64,000 nt of DNA from assembly GCA_028023455.1 (NCBI GenBank), contig JAQFVV010006270.1, positions 5,544,834-5,608,833 on the forward strand, given 5' to 3'. The position numbers were made by a program, and so were the translations under genes. Shown here piece by piece: positions 29,423 through 41,520 of this stretch. The notes under the pieces were generated by a model. That model did not search any database and was not told the origin of the DNA. It saw nothing but the letters and a program-made list of their open reading frames with translations. Numbering within the stretch: the stretch's first letter is position 1; each line of letters starts with the position of its first letter. Source of the DNA: Epiperipatus broadwayi. Lineage: Eukaryota; Onychophora; Udeonychophora; Euonychophora; Peripatidae.

Positions 29423-30384
29423 CACCTGGGTCTCTTTTTACGCAGACTTATTTAACACGATTTTGAAGTTACGCGATTCGTGTTTCCCCGGAAGTCGAAC
29501 TCCGATATTGCGCTATTACTTAAAATAATAAATTTTGCACACTCACGTTATATTGAAAGTAATAGCACATTATTAAAATTCGACTTTCATCTTAGTAATT
29601 TCAATATTTTCAGTGCTTTATAATAGTAAGATTTTATGCAATAATGAAATTAAAATCATGATTTCCACATTTTATGTATACACACATTAAATTTTACAAG
29701 ATTATAATGTAAATTTGTTCAAACATTGTGTGTGTTAATTTTGCATTTTAAATCGCATTCTGTTTTTGCTTTTTAAAAAAGAACGTTTAATCAATTATTA
29801 ATCATTTAGTGTCAGCAAGTTTATTTTTAAAAGATGAGTAATAGCAGTGGGCACAATTAAAATTGAAAATTAAAGATAAAAATAAGAATTTAATTTTTAG
29901 TTGTTAGATTAATTACGTTGTCACCAGAAAACCATGAATTAACTCAACATGAGAGTGACGTTGGCGCTAGTTGTATTTCATCTTGTGAAGAATCTGATTT
30001 TTTTATCAGTTTGCAAACGTACCTGTTTACCGGAAAATAGCGATAATTAAAACGTGTATAAAAAAAATATAAACTACTGTAAATTATGCATAAAAATATA
30101 TTGTTTTGAATAAAATTAAATATTATAGTTAAAAAAAGTTTGTCTTGTATCAATTTTTTTCAAATTTGAAATTTTTTATTAGTCATATTTTATTTCCTTA
30201 TTTTTTTTTTTTGCACGAATTTTAACGTAAATTTTACGTTGGTGCTTTGCTTTTACGCGAGTTTTGAAAAATCACAGTCCGGGTATTCCCCCTTTTTCAA
30301 GGTAAGTTACGTTTATTTTTGCACGATTTCATTTGCGCGTGTTTCCTGAGGAACCTATCTATCTCGTAAAACGAGACCCAGGTG
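29423..30384 (-). mobile_element. pogo/Tigger-like non-autonomous element, copy A
   Basis: The ends are inverted repeats, CACCTGGGTCTC and GAGACCCAGGTG, flanked on both sides by TA, the Tc1/mariner superfamily target duplication. Further in, the ends read TTTTACGC and similar, reminiscent of Tigger termini. It lies in reverse orientation to copies B-D. A remnant frame near 29945-30000 (HESDVGASCISSCEESDFF) recurs in copy D and may be a transposase tail. Length is 962 bp. There is no catalytic domain, so it depended on an enzyme made elsewhere. Confidence 0.7.
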
Positions 30385-32265
30385 TACTATTGTTATTGTA
30401 ATTATAATTTCATACTTGTCATCTAGCTTTTTAAATAGTTTTTTATTTTATATTTTTATTCATTTAAAATGCCAGTCAATTTTCAAATACATTCCATATA
30501 TATTCAAGTGTGCATCTGATTCAGAGTTAAATTAATAATATTTTGAAAACTATATCAATTTGGAAAGTAAGTTTTCAAATTTTTTTTTGTTGTTGTTGTA
30601 TCAGGTTGATAGAAATCTTCAACTTTTTATTTTCCACAACAGGTATAATTTTACTAAAATTCTTATTTTGGCAGATCATTAATAATAATATATGAGTTTA
30701 ACAGCAAACTTTATAAACTTGGAATTCATTGTATTGAAGAAAAAAAAACCTCAAATTTCCATTTACTTGCTTCTGTTAACTTATAATTAAACATGATTAA
30801 TTTTACTTATGATTTACTGCATAATTTAGTACCATTCTAAAGGATTTGAGAAATGTTGATTCCTGAATTGAAACTTGATCTATTGCAATAGTGATTACAA
30901 TAGTCAACACTTCCAAAACAACTATATCATTTTTTGTGACAATACTCTTCCCTTTCCAATTCAATCTATTAATCTACAGCATTTTTTAATTTAACCGTGG
31001 GTGAGAACTCGTTAATCTTTCTGTGTTCAGACACCTAAATTACTGATTTTGATTTTTAATATAAAAAAAAATAAAAGAAATCAAACAAAATATCAGTGAA
31101 TGCTGTAATAACTAATCTAATTTCCAGAAATCAAAATTTTGAAACTGTGACTTAATAATTGTACAATGATTTATTATAACAATCAATCCTTAAGCTATCA
31201 ACTATCTCAACACGTAGTCAAGGCAACCATTTTTAACAATAAAGGTGATGACCACTTTTATCTATGGTCTGATATGTTTATATAGACATTAAAGATTGCA
31301 ACTTGACCCAGGAGTGTGAGATTAATAAAAACAAATCACATTAATCACGCAAATATAACCTGTTCCGAAAGCAGACTAATAAATAGTCAATTATAACTTC
31401 CAAATTCTGAAAGCAGACTAATAAATAATCATTTCATAATTACCTATTTACTTACGTATTCAAGATCTATAACCAACATGTTTTCAATTAAGATATTCAC
31501 CATAAGAATAACTATTAATGTAAAATCTCACAAGTTTTTATAAAATAATTTATAATGTATTCATACATTATATATATATTTGTAATACAAAATAATAATA
31601 ATAATTGGACATTTATTCATTTGGCTTAGTAAAATATTTACAAAAAATTTCGGTATAAAAATGTTTATATACATAAAAATGTCTAAATGTTTTTTTTTCC
31701 TTATACCTTTTTTTTTTTTAACTTCTGTACCTTTTTTTAAATTTAAAATATAGTATATATTGCACATTGTGCCTTCATAATAATAAGTATCCACTGCAAA
31801 GCTTACAGAAAATGTAAAATAGTAAATGATAAAAATAATATTACTAGTACAGTTTTGTGTAACTTTTACTTGGATATTAAATACTGCCATCATCATATAG
31901 CATTGGACAATTGTCATAAAGCCTTTCATTTGCCCCATCTTTGCTAGAGAAATTGCTGGCTTTTTGAAATGATTGACAGTAGGTTGTCTTGACTATATAT
32001 TTTCGATAGCTTAAGGGTTGATTGTTATTGTTTACATTTATAGACCTATTGTCTTAATGATTTATTATATTTATAAATTAATACAAAAACTTAATGAAAC
32101 TATTAAAACCCTGAAAGTATTCTCCTGCTCTTATATAAAAAAAAATATTGATAATCAAAATAGTTAGAAAATTAGAAAAAAATATTTTCTTTTTCTTTTG
32201 GGGATAATAATATAGAGAATTGTTAGTAATTTGAATAAAAGTGAAATATATTGAAATTAAGAAAT

Positions 32266-32428
32266 TTTATTAAAAATAGTATAATACACATACAAATGAA
32301 AGACAAAAACTCAAAACTTTCCAATTGTTCCAGTTTCTCTTTACGATACTTAATGTCTTCACGGAAACATATAATACATATACTATATTCTTGTTGCTCA
32401 GAACATAGTTAATGAGATTTTTTATGAA
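32266..32428 (-). other. SNRPB: SNRPB 3' UTR with poly(A) signal
   Basis: AATAAA on the - strand lies at 32271-32266, about 160 nt after the stop. Cleavage is expected some 10-30 nt further left. No other close signal competes. Confidence 0.55.
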
Positions 32429-32469
32429 TCATGGCCTAGGTGGTGGTCTCATTCCGGGTGGAGGTGGAC
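32429..32469 (-). CDS. SNRPB: SNRPB terminal coding exon
   Basis: This is a 41-nt coding piece after a TTTATTTAAG acceptor (32479-32470). Two bases complete Gly, then [12 protein letters not shown] and TGA at 32431-32429. The end matches the usual SmB C terminus. The exon is too short for ORF calling and was found by searching for the expected tail. Confidence 0.9.
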
Positions 32470-35400
32470 CTTAAATAAAAAAAAAATTAATTAAGAGGTT
32501 GTTTTTTTTAACAATTTAATGTATATTTAACAATTTTTAAAAAACGCTAACTGTAAATACATAAAAATGTGTTTATATTTGGGTACAGTTTAAAATTACA
32601 CAATATACCAATTGTCTGAATGAAAAGACTAGCAAAATTTTGATCAATTAGATTATGACTATATGTTTAATGAGATCATTTTGTAAATAAATTAGTGAAA
32701 ATGATCTACAGTAACAATGACCAATGTTTTATAGTAACAACAGATCAATTTTTTCACATTCGCCATATAAATTTTGCACTACTATTTAATTTTTGTATAA
32801 AATACAAGAATTTTTTTCATAATATAATAATGTACATTCAGAAGTTAAGTTTAAGTATTACTTGTTTTAATGAGACTTGGGGGTCTAATTTGATTCCTTT
32901 AGATTTTTAATGTTTGAAGTTAATTTGTAAATGAAAGCAAAACATTTTTCAAATTTAAATCAGTCAGTTGTGATCTCATTTTTATTAATTTCATGATGAA
33001 AATAATTTTTGCAAAAATAAAACTGTAAAGCCTCACAAAGGACTATCAATTACAAAATAAAAATTAAAAACTATTATGGTCCCCTAACTTTTTTTTATAG
33101 TTTCATTAATTGATTGAATTTTTGTTAATTTTTTTTCTGAGAACTAATAAAAATTGTTTTTCAATGCAATATTGTTTTTCAAAGATCTAAGCATGCTTTT
33201 TTATTTTTATAATCAAAGCTGCAATGAGACATTTAGTTCCACAATGTGTTATTTTTCACACATTCAGCGTAGGTTGGTCATCCTTGGGCCAAAGTAAAAT
33301 TACATCAAATGATATATAAGTTCGACAAATAGAATAAACTTATAGCATTTTAACAGTGCAGAGAGAACTATGAAGTATCTAGAAGTCTTAAAGATGGTAG
33401 ACAATATCTCTAGAATGGCCCAGAAACTGGATAATTGGGGAAACCTTAGATAATGTGTAACTCTCATATTGTGGATTGTATTAAGTGATTATTTTGAAAA
33501 ACAATATTTAGAAATTGCTTGCATTATAAAATAAACCTGATCTCCAAAAATGTTGAAATAATCTACAAATGTGATGTATTCATTCATGTTTACTAATGAT
33601 TAAATCATGAGAATACCATGGATAGGTTTGCCTAAATCATGGGTAGTTCCACCACCATGATTTACAGGTTGATGAAGACAATCTGGCTGATATTTTTTTT
33701 TTGTAATCATTAGATAACAATCCATAAGCCATGCTTCTAATTATCAACTCAAAACATTACTGTGTTCCATGTCATATAATTCATATTAAAAAATCATTGA
33801 TTTTGATATTGTAACATAGCCATAAATGTTCTATAATCTCATAAAGAAGTTTGGATAAACACTGGGATAGCCCAGCATGTTGATCTTCGCAATGATTTAT
33901 TTTCAGTGTGTTGGTTAGAAAGGGGGGGGGGGGGGAATAATCGTTCACAATATCTTTCTAAGTACTTCTGTAGATAATTTCTGGCCACATGTGACTATCA
34001 GATATCATTTCCCCATCTTTAGTTAAAATAATAATCATCTCAGCTTGTCAATTTTAAAATATTAGCAGTTTCAACACTTTGAACCGTTTTAAATAGAGAA
34101 GTTTGATAATTCTCACACAAGAAACAAATATTGTGTTAGTATGTATTTCTGTGCTATATTAAGTCAAAAATTCTCGTAAGGGTTTTTTGGTCCAAACTAT
34201 ATATGTGTCTATGTATGTATAAATTATGTCACCAGATATATTAAGAATAAATCAATATTATAATTTAAAAATATGTTGCCTAAAAGCAGAAAATGACAAG
34301 CTATTAATTTGAAAAACAGATGTGGAGAAAAAATTAATTGGATAGAAAAACAGATATTTTGCATAATAATAGTAGTAAAGATGAAAAATGAACGAGAAAC
34401 AACAATAAAAATATCTAGAACTTAATTTGCATAAATTTATAATTTAATATAAAAAAAATAGTGCAAAAAAGAAATAAAACTAATAATCTACTAGTGATTA
34501 ATAGATATAAATTTTTTCAGTAAAAGAAAAAAAATGTGAAAAATATAAAATCTATTTAAAACTAATGTGAATTACACTAAATTGTATCTGAAAAGAAAAA
34601 GAAAAAAAAATTTTGAAGATACAAAAAAGAAAACATTAACAACAAAAAAATGTATAGTAAAAGACAGATGTATAAATAATAGTTTTTTTTTAAAAAGCTA
34701 CTACAATTCTGCATATACCAATGAAATACATTTAGCAAATAGTAGAATATGAGTTGTACTTATAAATTTATTTAGCGCACATTGATTACGTAATATTTAC
34801 TAAGGCAATAAACCTAAAGCATGTGCGGTTGAAAATGTGATGGTAGGGACCTCTACAGGTCTTAACCACATGCTTTAGAACAGGGGTCCCCAACCCTATG
34901 CCCATGGGCACCATGGCGCCCGCAGACCATTATATGTGTGCCTGCCGCTATCCGAACATGATAAAAAATTATTTATCTGGTACAAATAAATTTAATTTTT
35001 AAAATTTCTTATAAATTATTGTATTATATTGTAATCAAATTGTAGGGCATACTATACTTTTACAGTGTAAAAATATAAACGTTAATTATATGTTAAAATT
35101 TTATTTTTGAAATAAATATTTTTTTGTACATTATGGGTATTATTAACAAGATCCAACTATAAATTTACATTGAAAAAATAAATGGTGCCCGCCACCTGGC
35201 CGGAATTATAGAATGTGCTCTTGAATGCAAAAAGGTTGGGGACCTCTGCTTTAGAATATGAGTTGTAAAATGTGAAAAGAATTTTTTTTTTAAAAAAAAA
35301 AAATTACTAAATCCATAGTTACTGAGTTTGAGTTTTATAGAACAGAGAAAGCTAATACTAATTTAGTCTGTCTTTTCGAAAATGTGATTAATCAAAAACA

Positions 35401-38400
35401 GAAATGTTCTTTCAATTACAATAGCGATAATTTTTTGTTCTAATATGCAAAATTTATATGTACTAGTTGTATTCAAGTACAATAAAAAGATATTAACAGT
35501 AATCGCAACGTATAAATGTCGATAACTGATTTCAGACTTTTCTAATAAATACTTGAAAAATAATTGGCTAAAATTCCAGTTTCCCATAATAGTGCCAAAT
35601 TTGAATACTCTAAGAACAGACTACCTCTAAGCTAAAAATTAAACAGCTGAGAACACTAAATTGACCAATATGCGGCAAAAAAAAAAAAACGATCAAAATT
35701 TAGCATTTGTTTGTACATTTATATTTAAAATAGATTATATTTAATGAAATATTGTAGAATATAACATAAAAATAATAAATATAATAATAATTAGTCCTTT
35801 ATTTTTTTACAATTTATTCAATTTTATAAACTTTGTCTATGTTTATCTATTTTTCTGACAAGATACAATGCTTAATTTTTATTAAATTATCCAAATGTTC
35901 ATTAACTAGTCTATTATAGAATTTTGATTGTATAGCTTTCATTAAACTAAAATCATATTCGTAATCAGCACTGGAAGCTTGATAAGTTGTACAAATATTG
36001 AAAAGTGCCAAAATTTATTTATATTCTTGGTATTTTAAGACATATGTAGCTAAATCATTATTAAATAATTCAATAACTTCAATTTTACATTTACTAAAAA
36101 TTTCAAATTACTATATTGTTTTTAAATTGTATCTAAGCTTGTATGGTTTTTATCATTATTTATTACCGATTCATATTTTACAAATATACATTTTACTCTT
36201 ACCTTTTCCATGCCTTGTGTTTAAATTATTTTTCAGTACAAAAGGATTAGTCATTTATATCTCCTCTATATAATTATTGTAATACAATCATCCACACTCC
36301 AGCAGACATCTAGTTATTGTGATCTTAGTTTATTAATTTTTGCCGTTGCAAATTATCGTGCCTCCATTGAGGATAAACTAATCCTTTGTAAAATTCTGTT
36401 TAATGCTAATAATTCCACAAATACATTTTGAAGAATCACACATGCTATTCAATATTGTGGGATTTTGAGGATTTTTTTAAACAAAACTTACTTATTGGGT
36501 CATTGAATTCTTCAATTTGTTCTGTGCAGTAACTATGATGTAACATCAATTTCTGAAATGTTACCAACTCTTTTAAGTTTTTTGATTCTTGTAGATGATC
36601 TACTAAACATTATATATATTATCCTTAAAAGGATTTCAATATCCTTAACAAATGGAACCTGTTTCTATGCATCCTGCGAAATGTCCCATAGACAAGCAGC
36701 CACATCATTTGTTTTTCCTAACATTACAGAAATAAACGTAATTTTTTTTTTATGAATCCAGGTTATTCTCTCTATAAAACTTTTATATCCCTGACTTTCA
36801 CATGCAATAAACTTAATAATGCTGGAAAATTTTGTCCGATAGTTGAATTCAAATTTTGATCAGTATTTTATATATTTTTTTTTTTTCTACTGAAATATCC
36901 ACACTTATCAAAGAAAGAAATGGAGATGTTCGGACTTCATCAATAAAATAATCTACTTATGTATGATTAAATTTATACATTCTATAAATTTGAAGGAATA
37001 ATTCTTGCTACCCCATGATTTGAAAATATTAATAAATTTTCCTATATGACTATGTATAGATTGGTAGGATAACATTGTCCATTAGAATTTTAATCATATT
37101 TTTGTCCGTTTTCTTGCAATCAGTATTTTCTAATCAGAGATATTATCATCTTCCAGGTTTTCAGTTAAAATTTTCAAAATTCTTCTATTGATTTTATTTT
37201 GGATAGCAATAACAAACAAATTTTTTGACTTAAATGTCATTTTAAATAATCTATTTTTCATTTGGTCGACAATAAATTTGACGAATGACATCATATAATA
37301 GTTATAATTTTTTATGACACTTCAACTGATCGGGAGAGCAATTCATATTTACAAAATGTACTTATTTTTAAATTGATTTGATAAAGATTAAATTGTTTTG
37401 CTGAACAGTTCGAAATTTGTTAAGACCTAAAATAAAATATTTATTTACATGTTGGATGATTTTTTTTTTTAAAAATTATAATAATAATAATGTCTCATCA
37501 CACCCAAGTTGCAATCCCAGTTGTTTCAAACATCCTACAATAGCTAGTGGAGAAAAGGCAGTACTCAGTTATTGCTGTTATATATAGGCAGATATATAAT
37601 AGTATAGGAATCTATTTCCAGTTGTTTCGAGCAGGACAAAATACTATTAAACTGAAGTCCCCATTGCAATATCATGCATCCACTGCATGTACAGGTCAAT
37701 TCTATTTATTAATCCTTTTTATCAAACTTATCCATCTGGATTCAATTTTGTATCTAAATGAAAAACAAATGGATAAATACTTTGAATATTGGAATGCCTG
37801 GAGTGTGCAAAAGCCGCTGAGTAATGCGCAGGCTTTTAAAATTACTCCGCAAGTGTGTACTGCACAGTTTAGAAGGAACACTGATTGCAGACGCTACCTT
37901 TTTTATGTAAACATTTCCTGGAATATATAATGTGCACAACAATTTTTTTTTTAATTAAAATACAAGACAACACAATCCTTGGTTATTGCTTATCTTGTAC
38001 TTTATAAACAATATTTTTCGATATATATTGTATTGTTTACTTTAATTTTGTAAAAATAATCAAATTCAGGACTATATTAAGAATTATTTATGCATGAAGT
38101 TGTAGTATCCTTCACTTATCTTAATTAAAGGACACCTATATCTTCACACAACTAAACAATCCATTTTTTATTTCAGACAGTGCAAAGATTATTAATTTTA
38201 GATAATATATATTCGAGAATATTTCTATCCTAAATAATCTTTGTAAAAATGCTTTTGATTTTTGATATAACTGAATAAAAGCTTTTCTTTTTAAGTAATC
38301 TTAATAATAAAAATCCAGCTATTTAAAAACACATACTGATCAAATTAATGGGGAAAAATTAGATGGTAAAGAATAATCAAAATGAGTCATAGATCACATG

Positions 38401-41400
38401 ACCCTATCTCTTAAGCTAAGACTACTACTATGTGGTATGGCAGAAGATCTATCAACTCCATATAGCTATTTGAGTTGGATAGTTGGGTTTGAAGACATGT
38501 AGATGTCTGAAAATTTCAGATTTTCCACTCAATAGATAACTTTTAGTTAAATGCTGGCTTTGGGTTGGTATTTTTAGATCTAGTGTCTGAACTTACCCTG
38601 ACACCTCTCTGAGGAGTGCCAAAGCACAAAACCATGGTCAGGGGTTTGGGGAGGGGTTCCTGACAGAGATATTTTAAGTGCTGGCTCTGGCTAAGCATTT
38701 ACCACAAAGCTTGTCGAGGAACTGGCAATCCTCATTGTTTTATGGTAAAGAATAGTTTATAATAAAGATAAAAGTTTATTTTGTGGCTTTTTATTTCAGA
38801 ATTTATAATGTTGTCTAAAAAGTATTTTATATCTTTAGTATAACACAATTCTGGATGATAATTAAGGAATGTGGATCTTGATATAAAGTCAGCAATGAAA
38901 AAAATATCAAAAAGATTTAAGTGAAAGATTATTTTTTAAAGATGCTTATGAAAGACATATTTAGATAAGTCTGTGGTGGAACTAACAAATGATTAATAAT
39001 CTCATGGAAGAAAACAAGTTCTAGAAAAATAAAAGAAATCAGCCTTCTGTTAGATTAATGATGAGTCATAATGGCACACTTGCAAAATCGTGTAATTGCA
39101 ATATTTCATTAAATAGAATGATGTCAATGTCATATTGCAAAAAAAAAAAAAATCCAGAAAATATTTAAGAAGGTAAGTTTTCTTTTTTCAAAATATTTAG
39201 AATAATGTGTTTTTCTGATGCTGTTTTTATCCATAGATAAATTCTTGAAAATTTTAAGTTTTAGAATTATCTTCAAGCAAACAAAATTAACATATATTCA
39301 TTGTTCTACATTACATTCAGAAATTCGTGCAACTCACAATAAATGATTACACGAAAAATACCATTAAATTCCTATTTCAATATCTTTTAACTCCTCACTG
39401 TAAACCCCACAAACTCTGCTAAATATATATATATATATATTTAAACAATAATACTATCTAGCTTTGTTTATATATGATTTCTGTATAAACTTTATTGATA
39501 ATTTAAAATACATCTTTATCTCAATTAACAACGATAATTGGTCCTTCAAAATGCCCCATAAAGTAAAATCTAGATAAAAAATAAGCAATTACAATGAGTT
39601 CCTATGGGACAAAATTAATTCACTACTCTAAATCCAAAATATAAAAAAAATCAAACTTCAATTGAAAAAAAGTATTAAGCATAATATTAAAAAAAATTAC
39701 TAACCTGTGAGTAAATATACTATATAAAAACATTTTGGTAGCTATAACTTAAAAATAAAAATTATTTTTCCATTGATAATATACCATTTTGCTTTTTATG
39801 TAACTGCAGCAAATATTTTTTAAAATATGGTTCACTGAATTAAAATAAAGCAAGAAGGAAAAGAAAAAAAATAACTACAATGCACATTTTAAAATTTATT
39901 TTTGATGTACTTTATGTTCAACTATTAAAAGTTTTTTATTTTTGTAATTTCAAACATTTAAGACTTAATTTTTTTTGCAGAGCTGTTAAATTTTTTTTAT
40001 ATCACGATTTTTTTTTATTTTGCATAAATGCAGTAAAATTAAATATAATGTAAAGATATGTTATGTACAGTTAATTGCTGTAGTTTTAATATTAATAAAC
40101 AATTACCCCCCCCCAATCTACATTTGTGATAAAACTGGCTATTATTTTGAATACGTTACTAACAGATTAAAGATTATTAGTTTAAAAGTAAAAAAATAAA
40201 TATTTTAAGCATAGGTATAAAATTGATATTAGCTACATAGATCGATACCTTTTTTTTCCTCAAAATAACTTAAAATTATAATCGAAAATACTGCAGGCAA
40301 AATAATGTTTGTAAAATTGATTGAATAAACAAAATATACTTTGTTGTTTTGACAAAGTATGGTATTGATTACTTGGTGGAATGAATGAAATGGGATTTTT
40401 TTTTTTGATTTTGATTTTGTACTAATTAAACATGAAAATCTTCTTTACTTTGGATATCTTGCTAAGACAATGGATGAAAATTAAATAAAATACATTAATC
40501 GTACTTTAATTCTGTAATCAAATTCTACTATACATTTCTGCACTTCTACTTTCGGAAGATGTAGCTTTAATAAAATTAGTATCAATCTTACAAAATGACT
40601 GCCACCTTTTAAGAAAATATTTTGAATTTTTTTTTTTTAAAATATCATAATAGCAGGTAATCAATTGTAAATCAAAATAGTCGGTACAAATCACATAAAG
40701 GTCCATTGCTAACTGGGATAAAGATGTATACGCTTTTTATATTGGTAGAAAAAAATTTAAAGTAATTAAAACAATAAATCAAAACAATTTTATTTTATTG
40801 ATTAGCCATTTGTATTTTTTGGAATTCTTTGTCTAAAGAGCACATCAGTTTTCCACAATTTAATATACTTTTAAGATTAACTATGGCACTGATCAAAAAT
40901 TGAATACAATTAGTAAATCAAAGTGAGGAGAAAATAAGTTTGCTACAATTAAGTTGAATATTTCTTTAATTTTGTTAGTAAATATATATTCAAACTAATT
41001 TAATTATAATAAAAATTTATTAAAGATTGCTGGAACTAACTATTTTATCTGCAAAAGTTTTTCCACAAGCATATAATAATTCAAATAACAATCCTAACAA
41101 AACACAAAATTATGTAAAGTATAAAATCATAAAATATTCAATAAATAAAATTTAATTATATCAATTAAATATTTTGAAGAAGCATTATTTTTTCATAAAA
41201 CAACTTACCTCTCATCATGCCAGGAGGGGGTCCTCTCATACCAGGAGTTAATGGACTCATACCTCTACCCAATTGTGGAGGTGGCGGCATTCCAGCTCTG
41301 GGCATCATCCCTGGAGGTGGAGCCATCATACCAGGTGGTAATGCTGCTCTGCCTGGTAAAGGTGCTCCAACAGTACCAGGAGGAACTCCTAATCTTGGAA

Positions 41401-41520
41401 CTGGAGGTGCTGGTGCACCAGGCCTCATCTGTGGTGGTGCTGAAACAGCAGCCCCTCTAGCTTGGGGTGTCATAATCTGCTGTGATGGTCCACCTACCCC
41501 TCTTACTGGGCCTTGTAAAC
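32429..41520 (-). CDS. SNRPB: SmB/B' (small nuclear ribonucleoprotein-associated protein B), last two coding exons joined
   Basis: Joining 41520-41209 to 32469-32429 gives about 117 residues, the Pro/Gly/Met/Arg-rich tail of SmB. It starts [14 protein letters not shown] and IMTPQARG, runs through repeated PPGMM and PPPG units, and ends [12 protein letters not shown] then TGA. Human SmB/B' (about 230-240 residues) has the same order of motifs. SmB is one of seven Sm proteins forming the ring on U1, U2, U4 and U5 snRNAs. Its tail RG sites are known targets of arginine methylation. The Sm fold (first 85 residues or so) must lie on exons beyond 64 kb, since none is recognisable in the window. NELFCD converges on it. 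Confidence 0.93.
33922..33935 (+). repeat. G14 homopolymer
   Basis: Fourteen consecutive G in strongly AT-rich intron sequence. Shorter G runs occur near 19982, 22893 and 42778. Likely slippage-prone simple sequence, with no function inferred. Confidence 0.6.
34758..34882. mobile_element. Truncated hairpin MITE, sibling of 10555-10724
   Basis: TTATAAATTTATTTA, CACATTGATTACGTA, ATATTTACTAAGGC and GGGACCTCTACAGGTCTTAA occur in the same order as at 10520-10633. The second arm is missing. The sequence stops just before the hAT-type MITE that begins at 34881. Confidence 0.65.
34881..35248. mobile_element. hAT-superfamily MITE with 8-bp target duplication
   Basis: The terminal inverted repeats are CAGGGGTCCCCAACC and GGTTGGGGACCTCTG, typical of hAT elements. 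Both sides carry the 8-bp direct repeat CTTTAGAA (34873-34880 and 35249-35256), which fits the hAT target preference nTnnnnAn. The 368-bp interior is AT-rich with GC-rich subterminal stretches (GGCGCCCGCAGACC, GGTGCCCGCCACC) and codes for nothing. All boundaries are exact. Confidence 0.88.
35850..36900 (-). pseudogene. hAT transposase remnant (ZBED/GTF2IRD2-type), C-terminal part
   Basis: On the - strand, pieces in order follow the C-terminal half of hAT transposases. TNPFVLKN lies near 36240, [14 protein letters not shown] at about 36088-36047, and [20 protein letters not shown] with [13 protein letters not shown] at about 35967-35869. The known pattern in this group is TNPF, then IELQNDxxLK, then CExxFSxMKxxKSKxRNRLxxEHL. 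Stops and shifts are frequent. Sequence to about 37.4 kb may belong to the same element but is not recognisable. Confidence 0.5.
41209..41520 (-). CDS. SNRPB: SNRPB penultimate exon (in window)
   Basis: This exon is 312 nt long: two bases of a split Gly codon, 103 codons, and one base of another split Gly. The acceptor is TTTATAG (41527-41521) and the donor is G|GTAAGT (41208-41203). Motifs are [40 protein letters not shown] and [11 protein letters not shown]. The + strand is also open here for 108 codons with a Gly/Pro-rich shadow product, but splice sites and homology decide for the - strand. Confidence 0.93.

Larger units (their letters stand above)
24131..32428. other. Intergenic region between convergent NELFCD and SNRPB
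   Basis: The 8.3 kb between the two stop codons hold a 725-bp fold-back element, two coding-like tracts (25900-26120 and 26579-26910), an unassigned more GC-rich tract (28420-28960) and a TA-flanked 962-bp element (29423-30384). The stretches 27.7-28.4 and 30.4-32.2 kb show nothing recognisable, apart from a short direct repeat (GAAAGCAGACTAATAAATA) at 31360-31435. Confidence 0.6.
32470..41208 (-). other. SNRPB last intron, 8.7 kb
   Basis: This intron holds a G14 run (33922-33935), a truncated hairpin MITE with a nested hAT MITE (34758-35256) and a hAT transposase remnant (35850-36900). It also holds a stretch near 38440-38760 resembling the insert at 7447-7714, and an AT microsatellite near 39424. 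I saw nothing recognisable in 32.5-33.9, 37.9-38.4 or 38.8-41.2 kb. Confidence 0.75.

Noticed and set aside
31561-31938. 125-codon ORF on the - strand
   Set aside because: Its product is dominated by runs coded by AT repeats (poly-Ile, Tyr, Lys). No motif, splice site or regulatory context supports it.
37547-37930. 127-codon ORF on the + strand in the SNRPB intron
   Set aside because: It has no recognisable family and both strands are open over part of it. A worn transposon segment next to the hAT remnant is more likely, but cannot be shown.
39424-39441. AT microsatellite as a regulatory site
   Set aside because: Simple sequence of this kind is expected in AT-rich introns, and nothing around it suggests function.
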